Shown here: positions 37,301 to 52,800 of the stretch, in pieces | Layout: each line of letters opens with the position of its first letter | Numbering within the stretch: position 1 is the stretch's first letter | Program-made: the position numbers and the translations under genes | Assembly (NCBI RefSeq): GCF_004027225.2 | Contig: NC_044278.2 | Span: 9,936,001-10,000,000, forward strand | Direction of reading: 5' to 3' | DNA from: Strigops habroptila | Taxonomy: Eukaryota > Chordata > Aves > Psittaciformes > Psittacidae | DNA length: 64,000 nucleotides | The notes under the pieces: generated by a model | Told to the model about the DNA's origin: nothing | The model's input: only the letters and a program-made list of their open reading frames with translations | Database searches by the model: none

Positions 37301-40300
37301 GCTACTGGCTGAGACAGCAGTCCCCGCCTCAACACCCACAGGACATGGATTGAGATGTCCTCCAGTGCTGCATCTGGAGGACGCAGAACTGCTTCTCAGA
37401 AGTGTGCCTGGGCTCTAGACCAGCTGCCATCTGGTAATCAGGGAAGAGTGGACAGCCCAGCCAAGAAGCCATCAAAGCCATTGCACAGCAGCTGAGTAAA
37501 GGTCCTCTTCCAGTTCAGCTCTAGGTCTTACATGAAGCAGAAACTACTTCAAGAGCCAGATTCTGAACACCTTCATCCTGGTAGCTATGGGCCTGTGTTA
37601 AGGGATGTAGGTACCAGCCCACTCAGAGCAGGGCTGAGGTCTCCATCTCCACAGACAGAAGCATTAACGAGTGTTCTGATTTAAACCAAAATGTTACGAA
37701 TTGCTGACTTTAATCACAGGTTAAATAGTCCTCATTCCACATTTGTACTTTATTTTAGTAGGTTTACTGTCACTGGCTGAGAGCTATGTGATATGCTGAT
37801 AAATATAGACTTTACATTAAAATTGGCACTCATTTTAATTTGCTGGATATGTTAATCTATTCACATTTATTCAAGCACTGTACAGTTATAACACGCATTA
37901 ATTCAGACAATTTACATTTTATTTTGTTAGGAAATAGTGAATGAAGCTTTTTTTTTACTTGTCATTTAGAAAATGGAATATTTAATTGATTGCAAAACCA
38001 GCATTTAAAAATGGTTTCTTGAATTAGTGATACAACCTATAATGGAGTGGATTCGTAAAAGCATGCTCGAATGAACTGCTCTAGTCTTTTTAAGGACTCT
38101 TGTTCAGTGCAAGAGCAACCTGATCTAAGCACAAGGTTATCCCTAGTGTGAGCAGGGGCTTGGACTACAGAGCCCCAAAGAGGTCTCTTCCCACCTAAAT
38201 CTTTCCATGATAACTGAATGGGTTTTTCCACTGACTGGATTCTTCAGGTTTTTGGAGTGAGGAGATCTCATGGTGTCAAACTTTCTTTTCTTGCTTGTTG
38301 CCGATGTGTAAAAAATAATTCCAGCCTTTTCTCCTCCCAGCCTGGTTTGGAATGAGTTATTCCTTCAATGGCAGCAACCCAAAGCACTGAAATTAAATTG
38401 TACATCTGCAAAAACAGACCAAAGTGGGCAACTTGCTGAACATTTTTTCACACCAGGCTTTAGGAGCTCAGTGTTTGTCACGGGTTTGCCTGTCCTCAAC
38501 ACTTGGCCAAAAACGTATTTTTTAAATTAACTCTTCAATTTCTTTCATGTGTTCAGAAGAAGAAACGTAAGTTAGCAGAAATGAAGATGTTTGACTGTTT
38601 TTATAAATGAAATGCATTTTATTTGATAAAACCAGCTATATTTCTTCTGATACGGTAACTACGAGCTCCACTGATCAGTTGTCTTTGGAAAGAAAGAAAG
38701 GACATTTTGTTTCCTTCTATTAGTCCTTAACTGTTGTAATGCTGCAGCAGCCTTTCGCTGCTGCTTTAGAGCAGTCAGGGATTGCATGCTCCCCAGATAT
38801 CGCCACTCAGCTTGCCAACATCACCACAGTTTGTCCTCCTGGTTCACGCAGCAGAGAAAAAGTAGAGCTGTGGTTGATTGTACAAAGGACAACGGCTCAG
38901 GAGCTGTCAAACCAGCCAAGTCTGCTTCACGCAGGGCCCTTAATCTAAGCTTGCTCTGGAGTTTGGATATTCACACTAGGTTAAATGATCTACTGGTGAG
39001 CACTTGGTTCACAGCCGCTGTGCCTTGCCCTGCTCCAGGAGATTGGAAACATTAATGTTCCTGTTGCCAGTTTGCCAAAGATTGTTCACTGTAGTTGTCT
39101 CATGGTTTGGGCTCAGTCACCTCAGTGTCCTGCTGTGCTTTAGCTAAAACTTCACTTAGTTAAGTGAACGATTAGACATGCTCCATATCCCTCCTTCCTG
39201 GGACTTGGAGGAAGTGCCACCCATTTCTCTGTAGATGTGTGAGGGGAGCAATCCTGCTGTCACCTGTAACTACCACTTCTTAACCATGTATATCTGCATA
39301 TCTGCAATGAGAAACATCCTGGGAGGACCTGGCCTTATTTTCAGCCAGTATAAGCAAGTTATGTCTTAGGAACGGTTTTCTTCTCTGCTGGATCTGGAGA
39401 TCTTTGGACTGATTTGGCCAGTTCTTGAATAAAGCCTTAAGATCTTCAGCAACATCACCTTTCAGCTGGAGCTGCTTCTTATCCCAGCTTGCTCTGCCAC
39501 AGAGTGTGTTGCTACTCAGCATATATCTGACCTGATTTAGGACTGACAGCAGCTCTACTTTGAAGCTGAACCAGGTAACCTCCAGGGATATCTTCCAATT
39601 CCAAGATATATGTATTTATATGCAGAAATTGTCTCACAAGGACTGATCCCCCAAAATCAAGTGAGCATCACTGAAACACAGTCTATAATTGAGCCTCAAA
39701 TAGTCTGCTTAAGCACAGAAGCCTTAATCAACCTGTTTAATAGACAGCAAGAGACTGGTTACCGCATGGCTCTGAGTGTAGTTAGGTAAATAATACCTTA
39801 AGAGCATTTAATGACAGGCTGAATGTTGCTGAGCTAGGGGCCTACTTTAATCACTTGCTGTTTGGAACAAGAAGGTGGTCCCATTGGTGGAAGGCAACAG
39901 ATGGTGCACATCACACAACATGCACGGCAGTGGCACAGCCCAGGGAACGGAGCTTGCTGAGCGCATCTGCTCGCTGGAAAGGGGAATACTTTGCTGAACA
40001 GCCGCACTAGCCACACTTGCCCAGCTTCCTAGGAGTGATGCCCACAGTTGGGGCAACCACAGCTGGACAAGATAAACCAGTCACCTGAGTGCATGGCCAA
40101 TTATTATTAATAAATGGGCTTAAAGAGACTGGCAAAAATCTTCCCTTTTGTCTCCTTGTATGGCTCCAGCTTCCTGAAATCCAGACTTGACTTTACTCAT
40201 CAACTAGGTTATTTCCAATCACTCTAAAGGGCAATTTCTCCAGCTCCATTTTAGAAAGTGTTTATGTTGCACTGACAGCTGTTCCAGAAATCTGCAAGCT

Positions 40301-43046
40301 AGCCAGTTCTTTAAAGGACTTCATGATTACTTTAACTTAGTGTATCCCCTTTTTAAGCACTTTGAGTCTAGAAGTAAACTTTTTCAGATACCATACCGCT
40401 ACAGGGATACAGGTAATGATTTACAGTGATCTTAAAAGTAAAAATAAATGAAGTAATTTTTGACTGACCTTTCTTTGGTACTTCTACTCAACCCGATTTT
40501 ATTTTTTTGTTGACCTGGATTTCCTGCTTGTTTTAGAGAGAAGCAATTTACTTCTCTGCTGTTTCAGTGTTTCACATCTGGACTACGATGGCAGCCTTCT
40601 TGACATCATTAAGGACCAGCATGGAGTTGGCTCTTTTCCAGGCTTGTAGGCTTTCCCTGGCAGGCCAGAGCCTGACAGAGAGCAGACCATGGATGCCTTC
40701 GGGTGGCTTTCACAGGCTGACAAACGCCATTTACTGAAGACTGCTGATCAAAAAAGCCTTTGCCCCAATAGATGCTATTTAAAATCCTCCTTACTGTTTG
40801 CCTAGGAAGTACCTCATCCTCATAGGACACCAGTACCAACACAGAATAAATATTTACAGAACACTTCCCCCTCCTCTCATTAGAAACAATTCTGCTGTCT
40901 GCAGTTGGTAATGGACATGTGCCATGTTCAATTATACCCAAAACAAAAGGCATTCTAAAAAAAGCTGCTTATGTTTCTAGCCTTGTCACTTGCAGGCTTT
41001 GTTCCCACTGGCTTCATTTTTGTACTTTGTAATTTCTGACTTCTACTGATTCTTTTATTTTCCTCCTTTGGTGATTAAAGATCACACAGTTACTGCTCTT
41101 ATTCCCTCTCTTCCAAGGTTAGTTTTTAACATCCTTTCATTTGCATTTATACTTGTCAGCCATTTAAAAATTCTCCATTTTTATCCATATTTTATGTCCA
41201 AGTTTCCTCTTCCTCTAAGTCAGAGCATTCCCTCAGCTGCAGTAAATGTGCCCTGAATGCTGCTGATTGAAGCACCCCTTTGTTGGACAGAAGCAGGATG
41301 CAATGGCAGAACTGTGCAATGGCTGGTCAGTGGAGCTTCCCACCTCGCACCCCCCAACATTTTCTGGCACTGCATCAGAACCCAGCCTAGATGTTCCTCA
41401 TGTGTTTTGCATCAAGCCATCAGAATGTTCCAATTCTCAGTGTGCCAGAAAGCACTATGAGAACCCTGTGGCCAAGCTTTGGCCTGAAAACAGGAGTATT
41501 CTGGTCTACCTCCCCCTCTCAGCATCCTACACTGACTGCAGAAGACCCGAGACTTGTATTACTCTGCACAGAGTTAATCCTGCCCAGTAAGCAGCACCTG
41601 AGCAATAGGCCATTGCCTTCGTGGTGTGGTATGCAGCAGAGCCTTCATTACAGGGCCACCTCTTCAAACACCTCTCTGGCCCACAGCTCCTAGAGAACTG
41701 TAGCCATTGCAATGGCTACTGGTGGCCATTACAATCCAGTGTCCATCAAAACCAAACCACTTAAGAGGAGTGCTTGCATCTGTTGTCACCCTCTCACTTT
41801 GCCCAAAACCCATTTCCAAGTTCAGACCACATCCTCCATTTGCTGTTAGCTGAGCACCCACAGCCTTCTCACCTATTGTAAGATGGCACAAAGACCGTAC
41901 CAGACACACAACCAACATCTTCCAGAATATACTTCCCACCTGTTTCAGAAGGGAAGTCCCAGGAAAATGGTCTAAGACAATCCGGTGACTGGGATCCAGA
42001 CTGTGGCACCACAGACTGTATGAGCCATAGCCTGGGGAAGAACTTACCTCTGTTTTTCTTCTGTGCAAAATGGGAACCCGAGCACCTCTCCTCAACACAA
42101 AAGCAAAGACTGCCTGAATGCTAACTCACTTGATCAGAAGACCCACCGCCAGCTTCTGAGCTGATGGCTTGGGCATGGTTGCCATACAAGGTGAGAGTAG
42201 CATTGCTCTTTACCTACACAGTCCTCTGACTGGTCTTAATAATGAACCCCTAGAAGAACTTTGGCTTCGTGACTACAAGAACAAAAATGCTCCATTAGTC
42301 GTCATACAAGTTAGCTACGAGGAAAACACTTCATGTTTCAGGTGAAAAGCTTAAACGCTCCTGAATAACAGAAACAAGCAGGAAGGAGAGATTCAAGCTC
42401 ATCAACCTCCAGGCCATGCCAATGGACTTGATAAGGGGAGCTTCAGTATGGATCATCTCCTCATAGTCACCTGCAGACCCTACAAAGAGAGACTCATCTT
42501 CAGTAACTGTTTTGGAGCCTTACATTATCTTAGTAACAGCAGCAGGAGTTTCTGGCACCAAGGTGATCCAAGGTGGAAGTGATCAGGATATCTGGAAAAC
42601 CTATCCACATTCTCGGATGAGCGTGGTTTGTCCTGCTGGCTTTTTTTCTCAGCTGTACTACTCGACATCCACAGTGAGGGTTGGCCTTCTATAACCTCCA
42701 CCTCTCCTCAGTTAAGAGAAGACAACTGATGAAGTAAACAATCCAACAGAAATGGGAATAAATGTCCACGCTCTTGTGAGGGCACGACTGAAGGGGCAGA
42801 TATTTTCCACGGCCACTAAAAAGCTTAGTAACCTTTTGCAAGTACATGAGGAACATTTCCAAGCCTGACTTAGGCAGAATGTCACTTATTAACACTGTTC
42901 AGGATTATTAAATGAAAAAGCTGTATCACATTTATAATTTAGAATAAAAGCAGAGCTGAGAGAGAAAGAATAACTAACGAGACTAATTGCTGCAGTTTAT
43001 TTTGGAGGTGACAGCAAGGCAAACAAGAGTATTTGTTTCAATGAAC
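34320..43046. other. Intergenic between ACRBP and ING4; no gene recognised
   Basis: I found no conserved exon. The stretch 37680-38060 is AT-rich. Between 40.6 and 42.1 kb the minus strand has several longer open frames (144 codons at 41664-42098, 114 codons at 40609-40953) without recognisable domains; they may be chance or the remnant of an old element. Upstream regulatory sequence of ACRBP should lie just right of 34320, but no TATA box or CpG island is evident. Confidence 0.5.
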
Positions 43047-43052
43047 TTTATT
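43047..43052 (-). terminator. ING4: Candidate poly(A) signal of ING4
   Basis: AATAAA on the minus strand, about 810 bases past the ING4 stop codon. A second AATAAA-type hexamer lies near 42997. Either would close a 3' UTR of about 0.8-0.9 kb. Confidence 0.45.
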
Positions 43053-43859
43053 TAACTCCGTATTATACAAGTGGGATCTGAATCCCCAAACTTCCCATCA
43101 TCAACAGAATGGAGAAGCACCACTGCACAATAAGGAAGGCAGAATTTTGGAGCTGGAAGACAGGCTAGATCAAGCCGTTTCTCCCCGTGTGGTCAGAAAT
43201 TCTTCCTTCTTCACACAATGTGATTCCCAGACCCGCAGGTTTTACCCCAGGAATAAGAGAGACAAAGCTAGTTCTAAACACTCTCTCTTCCTCCTCCTCT
43301 CCCCAACAAAAGAAGCTGCTCAATGCCAGTAGTGGAATGGTTAAAGATAGGGAGTACATTAGGTTTTCAGTCTCTCAAACAGCCCACTAGATTAAGAAGT
43401 GGCCTGGTTACTCCCTCTCTCCTGAAAAAAATCCAGGAAAATCAAAGACCTAAAATGCTGAAGACTTACCTCCTTTCCTTCCCCCATCCCATAGCCTTGT
43501 TCTCTAAGCAGAGAGTAGGCAATGAGCTCTGAGGAGGCTGAAGGAAAGCCAAGGAAAATCAGGGGCTACCTGAATCCCTGGGAATCTGGTGGCTACCCTG
43601 GTGCCCTCATTCATTCCCTTTGAGGTTCAGAGACCTGTTTGGAATAGTACACAGAGAGGGCCTCCCTTAGGGACTCGGAAGCAACCAGGGATACAGAACA
43701 CAGGAGCCACCGTGAGGGTACACACCATTCCAGGGAGGGCCCAAACCACAAACAGGGCAAGACTCCCCCCAGCCAAGGCCTCAAGGGCTGGGGGAGCTGG
43801 GACGAGGCCCTGACAGGGGGAAGAAAGCTCCTGCAGCAGGACTGACGGCTCATGGGATT

Positions 43860-46800
43860 TTACTTCTTCTTCCTCTCCTGGGAACAACGAGGGCAGAACC
43901 TGGTAGAAAGGGAAGTAAAAGCCTTTAGGCTTTTAGGGCATGACATGAACCTTGAACATACAGTCCCAAAGGACCTTTTCCAAGGTCCCTGACAAAGCCT
44001 CTCCCTTCTGCCACCCAGGACCTCCCCTTTCCAAAGACCAGTGTGCTCTCCAGGTTGCTTGTTCACTCACCATTTTCCTCTTGGTTTTGTTGTCAGACCC
44101 ACACAGGCAAAATGAAACCATTCAATGGAACACTGTTGGGATAGAGAGCAGTCAGTTAAAGAGACATTTTCTTTTGAAATCATTGCTTCTGGGCTACCAG
44201 AATTTCCCACCATTTGATCACAGACTCCTAAATCCCTAGCAGCGATCGGGGAATGAAGACTCAAACCCAACCTATACATTGTTAGCAAGGAGAACTCCCC
44301 TTTTCCCTTTCTAAGTGTGGGGGCAAGAAAGCAACTTTCCATTTCAAGGAAAACTTGAAGAGGCACTTAACAAGTCCTGCTAAGCCACCCCTCCACACCA
44401 CCTGAGGTAAGCTCTCTTCTTGTCACTGCTTGCTGTATCAGGCCCTGCCCAAGAAGGACAAGACTTTCTGTGCAAGACCCTCTCCACCTCCTTCTCCCCC
44501 ATTTACACCAAGAGCAGGCTCTTACATCTGGGTTGTCGCAGCCAATCATCTCCCCATAGGAGACCTGGTGGCAGAGGCAGTAAGTAGGCTCATTGGGGTC
44601 GACTGGCATATCCAATACATCCGAAGGGTGCACATTTCCAAAGGTGACTGAAGGCATCCCATACTCTGTGCTACTGTAGGACAGGAATAAAGTAGGTCAG
44701 CAAAATAACTGGCTTTGAGACCCTTCATGTCTCCCAAGACAATGCCCTTGTTTGCCAGAGACAGCACATACACCCAACTCCATTGGAGTGACCTGCTTTC
44801 CCCTTCATGCCACACTCCTCTAAAAGAATTAAAAGGTCTCCTTCATCTTGCTTCCCAAGAAGGGACAGCGGACATGCTGTCTAGTCTGGGTGTGGACCAG
44901 ATCCTTTGCAGGGAGGTTGGCTAGGCCTCCTTGGTCTGATTTGTAGTGCTGCCCCTCATTCCCACATATCTCTTAAAACACTTACGTGCGGACAAGCTTC
45001 AATTTCTTTTGGGCAGTTTTTGGTGCTTCCTCATCAGAATTCTTCCCTTTAGAGCGAGCACGGGCAGCTTTCTTCTCTTTTTGGGCTCGGCCCTCTGGTA
45101 AGAAGAGACAAAGGTGGTGCATCTGCCACCCTACCAAAATAGACACCTGATAGTAACAACCTCTCCATCACTAAAATACACTCCCAGAGCGTATATTGGC
45201 TTTGGGCCATGCACCCCATCTTAATTTTATCTAGCGGCCTTGAATATGCTCACACAAGAAGAGCCCAGGTCACCATCTTTTTACCTGTCCTTCAGATTCC
45301 AGCGTAACAGTCTTTGATCTGTACCACTCCAGTGCCTGCCTTCATCCCCACCACTTCCATAGTCACTTGGCTGCCTCCTGTATCAATCTGCAGCCCAGTG
45401 GTGGTACTCACTCTTCTTGCCCTTGCTGGAAGAACTGTCATAGTCACTCGACTCTATCTGCTTCTCCTTCAGGTCTGCTTCGAAGCGAGCAAGGTCTGTG
45501 TCCAGCCGCCGGATGTGCTTATCGACCTGCAAAGATGACAGTGACCACGAGCTACCACAGAACACAGCCCAAGAGGGCAAACAGGAGAGGGCATGGGGCT
45601 TGCACTAAAGAGCAAGAGTGGGTAGGGCCTAAAAAGAGATCAGGGCCATCCAAGACTGGGGTCTTTAGCACAGCCTTTCACACGGTAAGCACTAGACACT
45701 TCCCTCCATACCATCTCATAGGTCTGCATAGCCAGCTGAACCTTGTCGTCCCCAAACTCCTTGCATTTCCCATAGGCCTCCTGGATTTGCTTGAGAAGCC
45801 CCAGTTTTTCCTCCGAAGACAAAGTCCGTGCATTGCTGATATACTCTGTGGCCAACTTATCAATCTCCGACTTGAGGTCTGAAACAAGTTCACCATTAAA
45901 TACATAAATACACACATATACCCACACACTACAGTGCCCTCCATTAAGAGAGGCTGAAGGATCAGAGCAGCTGTAGGCTTCCTCCCCTGCCCTGAGATCT
46001 CCATTGATCAAGGCAAAGGAAGGAAGAGCTGGCCAAGCTGCATACTTGGTCTCACCAACAAAACCATCTCTAAGCCTCACCTTCCGTCCTCTGATCCAGG
46101 TCTCGCATGAGCTGGAAGTTTCTCTGCAATTCAAATGGCAGGTTCTCAATACCTGCAGGGAAAGGAGGATACATGGAGAAGTCAGGTTCCAGTCCACGAT
46201 GCCGAGGCAGGAACAAAGCTAACTGATAGAACACCACATCCACTACTCCAGTGATTCCCAACACTCTTTCCTGGTGCACTCTTTCCTGTCTAAAGGAGAC
46301 AGACTATAAGAACATGATATATTTAATCCAGGAGCATAGTTCTATAATAAATATTAGATAACGGAAAACTGCTGTTATGCATAAAGGCCTACATTAGGAA
46401 AGCAGAAAAAACAGGATTTGTAAAGTCAGTCATTATAACATAGAACCACAGAATGCCAGATTGGTTTGGGTTGGAAGGGACCTTAAAGCTCATCCAGTTC
46501 AACCCCCTGCCCCGGGCAGGGACACCTTCCACTAGAGCAGGTTGCTCCAAGCCCCTGTGTCCAACCTGGCCTTGAACACTGCCAGGGATGGGGCAGCCAC
46601 AGCTTCTCTGGGCACCCTGTGCCAGCGCCTCAGCACCCTCACAGGGAAGAGCTTCTGCCTAAGAGCTCATCTCAATATCCCTTCTGGCAGGTTAAAGCCA
46701 TTCCCCTTGTCCTGTCCCTACAGACCCTTGCCCAAAGCCCCTCTCCAGGTTTCTTGTAGCCCCTTTAGGCACTGGAGCTGCTCTAAGGTCTCCCCAGAGC

Positions 46801-49800
46801 CTTCTCTTCTCCAGGCTGAAAAAGCCCAAGGTATCCATCTGAGAACTCCATTCAGTAATGAAAAAATAGTACAGCAGCTGGTAAATAATGCCATTTAGTT
46901 ATTTCTATACAGGGATGTACAAATTAAAGTTCATTGAATGCTAATTCACTGAAAAGTGAGTCCATTTTAGTGCATCCATTTTATACATAGGGGACAGGAG
47001 ACACTTTGTACAGAGCCAAAGAACTAGTCTGAGACAGGACAGGGAGCGGTGAACAGCAGTCTTAACCCTCTGCCACACGTTCCTTGTTTTGCCTTCTGCA
47101 CTGTAATCTCAGTGTGGTCTGTCCAACACCTGGAAGGATGCTATACCTTGTGAATAATAAATGTTTGTAGGGCTCTGAATGAGCAATGTGAAGTTGATAG
47201 TCAGTTAATTTTCAATGTACTATGCTACTCACGCCCTAGGCATCACCAGATGCTCAACTGACAAAGCTGACAAAAACAATTCTCATTTTTCCATGCTTGT
47301 CTAATTAAAGCAAGATCTAGTGTCACTGCATTGACCTCAAGTCCAAGCTTGATTATTGTCACCTTTATACCTAATTTAAAAAAAAAACCCCAAAACCAGA
47401 AAGGTTGGGGAAAAGGCTCTTCAGAAACATAACATAAGCATGTCTGCTTCCCAAACCCACTCTCCAATACATAGGGAGTGCAAACAACAGTGTGTCTACG
47501 CAGCACCAAAACCATCCAATACATCATTCCCAGCAGCAGTCTCTACTGTCACTGCCACGTGTTTCTACAGCAGAGGCACTGCCCTGAAAAGCAATCAGCT
47601 GGCAGGGAAGGTCTGTATGCAAGGGGCAGCTTGTACCAAGTACTACACACAGCCATGAGGTAAAAACAACTGTGGGCCTCGCTCTGCTCAGAAGCTGGTC
47701 CTTTAACTTCTTTTTTGCACAAATGGAACATAAGAAGTTACATACAGAAGCCTTATAAGTAATGAAGCTAATGCTTCAACAGAGTTCTGTTGCCATTTCT
47801 AATGCAAAGATGTTAGCAATGCTCAGACAGCAGCTGTCCTCTAGCACACAATCACACAGCACAGGCACATCGGCCCCTGCACTCAAGGGCAGTTAACAGA
47901 GCAAAATCAAATTCTCAAAAATGAGGAAGTGGCAAACTGAAGGCTGTGCATCCCTAAATGTGATACTTCCATGTTTGTCCAGCATGATGGACTTCACACA
48001 AGGTGCAAGCAGCCGACTACCAGATCACATCCCTACGGCTCAAAAACACTTCTCAGAAGACAACAGGGACACAGTGCTGAAGATTTACATTGTTTATAAA
48101 GGGAACTTATGGCAGGGATGAAATCCAGTTTGGGAATCTCAAGACCATGCCTTTTTCCTTCCTGCAATCCCCAGTCTTGTTAACTCCAAACCTCTCAGGG
48201 TACACAGCAAATGAAACATGGATCATACTGCAGCATGCCTCTTTCCATTCCTCTCCAAAGCATCCCCTGCAGAAGAGAGGTATCCTCTAGAGGAAAACAG
48301 TTTCTGTTCTTGCACTGTACACAATATGTCAAATTTACACTGAGTTTATCAATCCTGGAAGATCACAACTTCTAAAGTCTTGACTTTGTAGTTTTAGAAA
48401 AGGATTAATGTAATTTATTTTTCTCTTCTAAAAAGGAAAATCAGTAAAAGCACAAATTCTACTGGGTGTAGTCAGTTTTCCTTCAGCAGGGCTAGAAACC
48501 TTTAGATGGTGAGCACCCGAGCTATACAAGAAACAGTAGGATGCTATTGTCTGAGCAAAACCACCCTACGTAAGGTTATGGCCACGTTTCACAGTGATCT
48601 TTTCACAGCAGAAACACAGGCAGGAGTTTGCTTCTGTGCCAGAATCTGAAAGAGACCAGGGGGTTGGATGATCTTAAGGTCCTTTCCAACCCTAACCATT
48701 CTGTGATTCTATGCTCTAGGTTCTATAGCTGTTAGTGTAAAAATCTGCCACCAGCACTAACGCCAGCACATGCCCTCATGTGGGAAGCCTCTGTCTTCCA
48801 TTTGCCTCTCCGTGCCTGGTCTCACCTTTTCTGCCCATGTCATCTACCCTTCAGAGCATGTGCCACCTATCCCAGTGCCTCCAACCCCTCAGCCAGGCCA
48901 GTGCCCCCCTGCCTGGTTACCTACCCCCCACATGCAGAGCCCCCTGCTCCCAGCGGCCCTCAGCAGTGCCAGAGAGGCTTCACCCAGCTCCGGCTCTGGC
49001 CTAGCAGACACTCAGCACAGACACTCAGCACAGACACAGTCAAACATGTATGAGCACTGATCTCCCAGAGGCTCATTAGCTGGGCAAGGTTTCCACAGAG
49101 ACTGATGAGACAAACCCCTGTCATTTGAATTCCTTCTCTGCTAAACCCAGCAAAATGATTTCCTAAAACTGCAGCAAAATGCTCCACCTGCATATCTATT
49201 ATTGTACCAATGTTCTGTAATTGCTTCATCAGTAAACTGGGAGAAAATGAAACAAGTGACAGTACAGTGACTTTACAATCAGAACTGGTATAAAGACACT
49301 TTATCTATTCAACTGAAAGAGGGAGGAAGCCGAGTGCACCACTACAAATTATGATCCAGAGAGTCTGGCAAGAATAAAAAGCACAGCAAGATAAAGCTGC
49401 AGCTAAGCAAGTTTTAATTGAGCAACGAACTATCTGTATGGTATGTAGTTTTGTTTAACTATGGGAAAGTTTTCTACTGTCTGCAGCTTAACTGAAAAGC
49501 TCTTGCATACCCTTACACAGAAGTGATGCTCTGCATCACAGAGTTTTATTACAGTAGTCAGAACACTTGCTGGAATTGCTTGGCTTGTGCTGTGCTGGCT
49601 ATTGGACATCACCACCCTCACAGTCCCATTAAAAAAACCCAAACAAACTTAAGAGTTAAGTTTCCATTTCCTCATTCCTACCAATGCAACAACTTTCCCT
49701 CAATCTTCCTCAAAATATTCCTGTTACTTATGTCATTTTGCTTCCTCCTCTTCTTTTACAATTAATGTGCTCTTTTTATTGTAAGATGCACCGGAACTTT

Positions 49801-52800
49801 TAATGACTAAATACTATCTATCATAAAATACCCGAATAATTCTCACATTCTGAAATGGATCACAGTAAAGGAAAACCACCCTCGAGGCCTCCTTGATCAC
49901 TAGAGAAGGCGGCAGTCACACTGTGCCAGACGGGCAACAATCCCACAGAAAATTAAAGCAAAGCAAGGGCCTCTTAACACAAAATGGCAGCAGGAGAGGA
50001 AGAGGAGGATGGTGAAGATGTGCAGTGAAGAAAGTGACCAGCAGCTTGGCCCAAAGCGTGGGCTGGCATCAATGCAACTGTGTCCATGGGCACAGGTCCA
50101 CACGGCCATGTACAGCCCCACTGTGCCCCACTCATTCCTCCCACAGCATGACTTCCCACTGAAAATCGTCGGCGCAGGTCTCTCACTGAGGTTCTTCCCA
50201 CTTCTTCCTTTTCTTACCATGTTTTAATTTGACACAAGCTAAAGTCTCTCTACCTACCTTCGTCTTTCCTTTCCTTAATTCTTAACCCTTCAGTACCCCC
50301 TTTCTTCTTTCATCTATTTTATTCTTTTCTTTCCTTAACATTCCTTCCCTCATTCATTCCTCTGCAGGCATCCATAACCACACTGCCTCATCCCTTAAGA
50401 ACCATACACTCTCCAAAAGTCAGAATCCATCACCACCCTCCTTCCCTTCCAATTACTATCATTTTATTTCTTTATAGAAACACATGGGCGGTGTCAAGTG
50501 TAGGCAACTGATACTTCAACTTGAGTTCCTTAACTCGGATGTCAACTTTGACACACACACCACAGAAAGCAAACCTACCCAACCTGGTAACTTCCACTGT
50601 GCTTCAGCCCTGCACAGCACGTCTGTTAACTCTGACAGACAGTAGGTTTGTACCGTGATAATGTCCAAATTCCTAAAAAGAGATCCATTGCACCAAGAAC
50701 TATCCAAACACACAGTGCCTTTCCCGAGACATCTGTTCACCAACCATGTTCAGATGTATGTTTATTAAAAAACGTGAAAATACATTCTGAAACACAGCCG
50801 TGGTTGCTGTATTCAACAATCCAGATTTCAGCAAACACTTTAAACACCCATTGCTGAAGGCAATTAGAAAAGATCCTGCTTGTGCCAGGGACTGCCACAA
50901 TGAGAGGGTACGTTCTTCGCCCCCTGAGATAGGGAATTGCCTGGGATCTTGTGCTGGAAGCACACAAGGCTTTTTGGTATTCCATCATTCTCATCATTTT
51001 GTAGCATTTGAAGTAGGCTGCAGGACAACTGCAATCTTCAGGAGCTTCCTTCTTTCCCCATTAGGGGGAAGGATGCCTTTTATGCCCCTCTATCTCTCCT
51101 TTTAGAGGCTATAACCCTTTTAAACTGCTGTTTCTATTCAGTCCTGTGTTCTCAGCTAATTATTTACCTTCCTATGCAGTAATATATACCTTTCTCTCTA
51201 TTCACATATGGCTCAGCCCTACTGCAACATATGTGTCCTAACCTATAATATTATTCTCACAACACCTCTGTAAGGGATATTACTACCCACATTTTTACAA
51301 GCAGGGTACTGAGGTGCATGGTACACTGATTTAGCCACAGGCACCCAGGAATTCTGGGGACATGCCATATACCCCAAGTTCTGGGCCAGTGCACAGTACA
51401 CTAGCCCATGAGGTGCATCTGCTTCAGGCACTGTCCAAAGAAACAGGTATGAGTCAGCAAGGACAGTCAATGTACCAGCCACAGAAACCTAATACTCCCC
51501 CAGAGAGTGGACCCTTTTCTCATCTGTCATTTTATTATTACATTAGTTCAATGCTACAGTATCCAAAGCCAAAACAGTAGGCAATGTTGTTAAGTCTCAC
51601 AAAAGGGATCTTTCTTGCTGTGTTAAAGATCAACCTCGATTTCAGAAGCTTGGAGGGCTTGGAAGACTGACATGTCAAATGAGACTTGCACCACCCCAGG
51701 CATTCCCAGCCTGTCACAGACCTCCAAAGGCAGGGACCAACACCAAAAAGATCACAGGGCTGTTTGCCAAAATGGTCACATCAGATTTGCTGTTGGGCAC
51801 GTGAAGAAATAGAGAGGAAATGCAGAATGCTTTGTCTTGTATCAGCTCCGATAAAAACACTGGTCAACAACAAAATCAATTCTAAATGAGCTGGTCATTA
51901 ACAATAATAAATGTATTAGCTTAGCGTGGGCTGTGCCAGCAGCTTTTACACAAATGATGCCTATGAATCACCAAATTCTCTCCTCTGCATGAGATCTTTT
52001 GTAATTTTCCACAGATCATGTATGCTGCATCACACATGCAGCTAATCCGAAGTCTCAGGAAGGTGAAAGGCATCTTTCACTGTGCTAAAACAACTTAAGA
52101 CATTTGCATATCTGCAGTATGGCGTGAGAAACCGTAGAGGTAAGAACAGGAGGGTATGGCTGCATGCTACGCTGGGGAGGGGATGAGAGTAATGACAGTA
52201 GGCAAAGCGAGGGATAAAAGAACTGCTGGGGAATTTGGAATGCAGCCAGGACTGGGAAGGAATGAAGGGCTAGCCTACAGCAAGTTCTGACATCACACCC
52301 ATGCCCTCTCAGAGTATTAAGATGACAATACACATCATACCCTCATTTGATGAGGCTCTCCAGAGGAAAATCCAGACAGATGTAGCTATTCCAAAAGAAT
52401 AATCCTATTTTACCTGGTTAGCTAATGTTATCAAGGAATGAAAGGCTATTCCCATGTCAGCTGTAGGAGAAAGAAGATGACTTTCAAGAGGGCATATGCT
52501 GCTTCTGTTGCTCTGTGCTTATGCTGGCAGAAGTTTCCTAGGATCGACAAGCCCTGGACTGGTGCAACACTATGTGCCTACTGACATACACAAGTAGAAG
52601 GAGCGAAGGAAACCTGATGCCTCCCTAGTCAGTATAAAAAAGGGAAAAAAACCCAAAGAAAATTACTACACAGAACCATGTTAACTTACCAGCTGAGGAC
52701 TCCTCATCTAAGTCTGTTGTCTCCATCATCCTCTTCACTGAGGCAGATATGTCCTAGTGTCTGCTCCTGGAACAGGTCCTGACTGGTGGCCTCCAAGACA

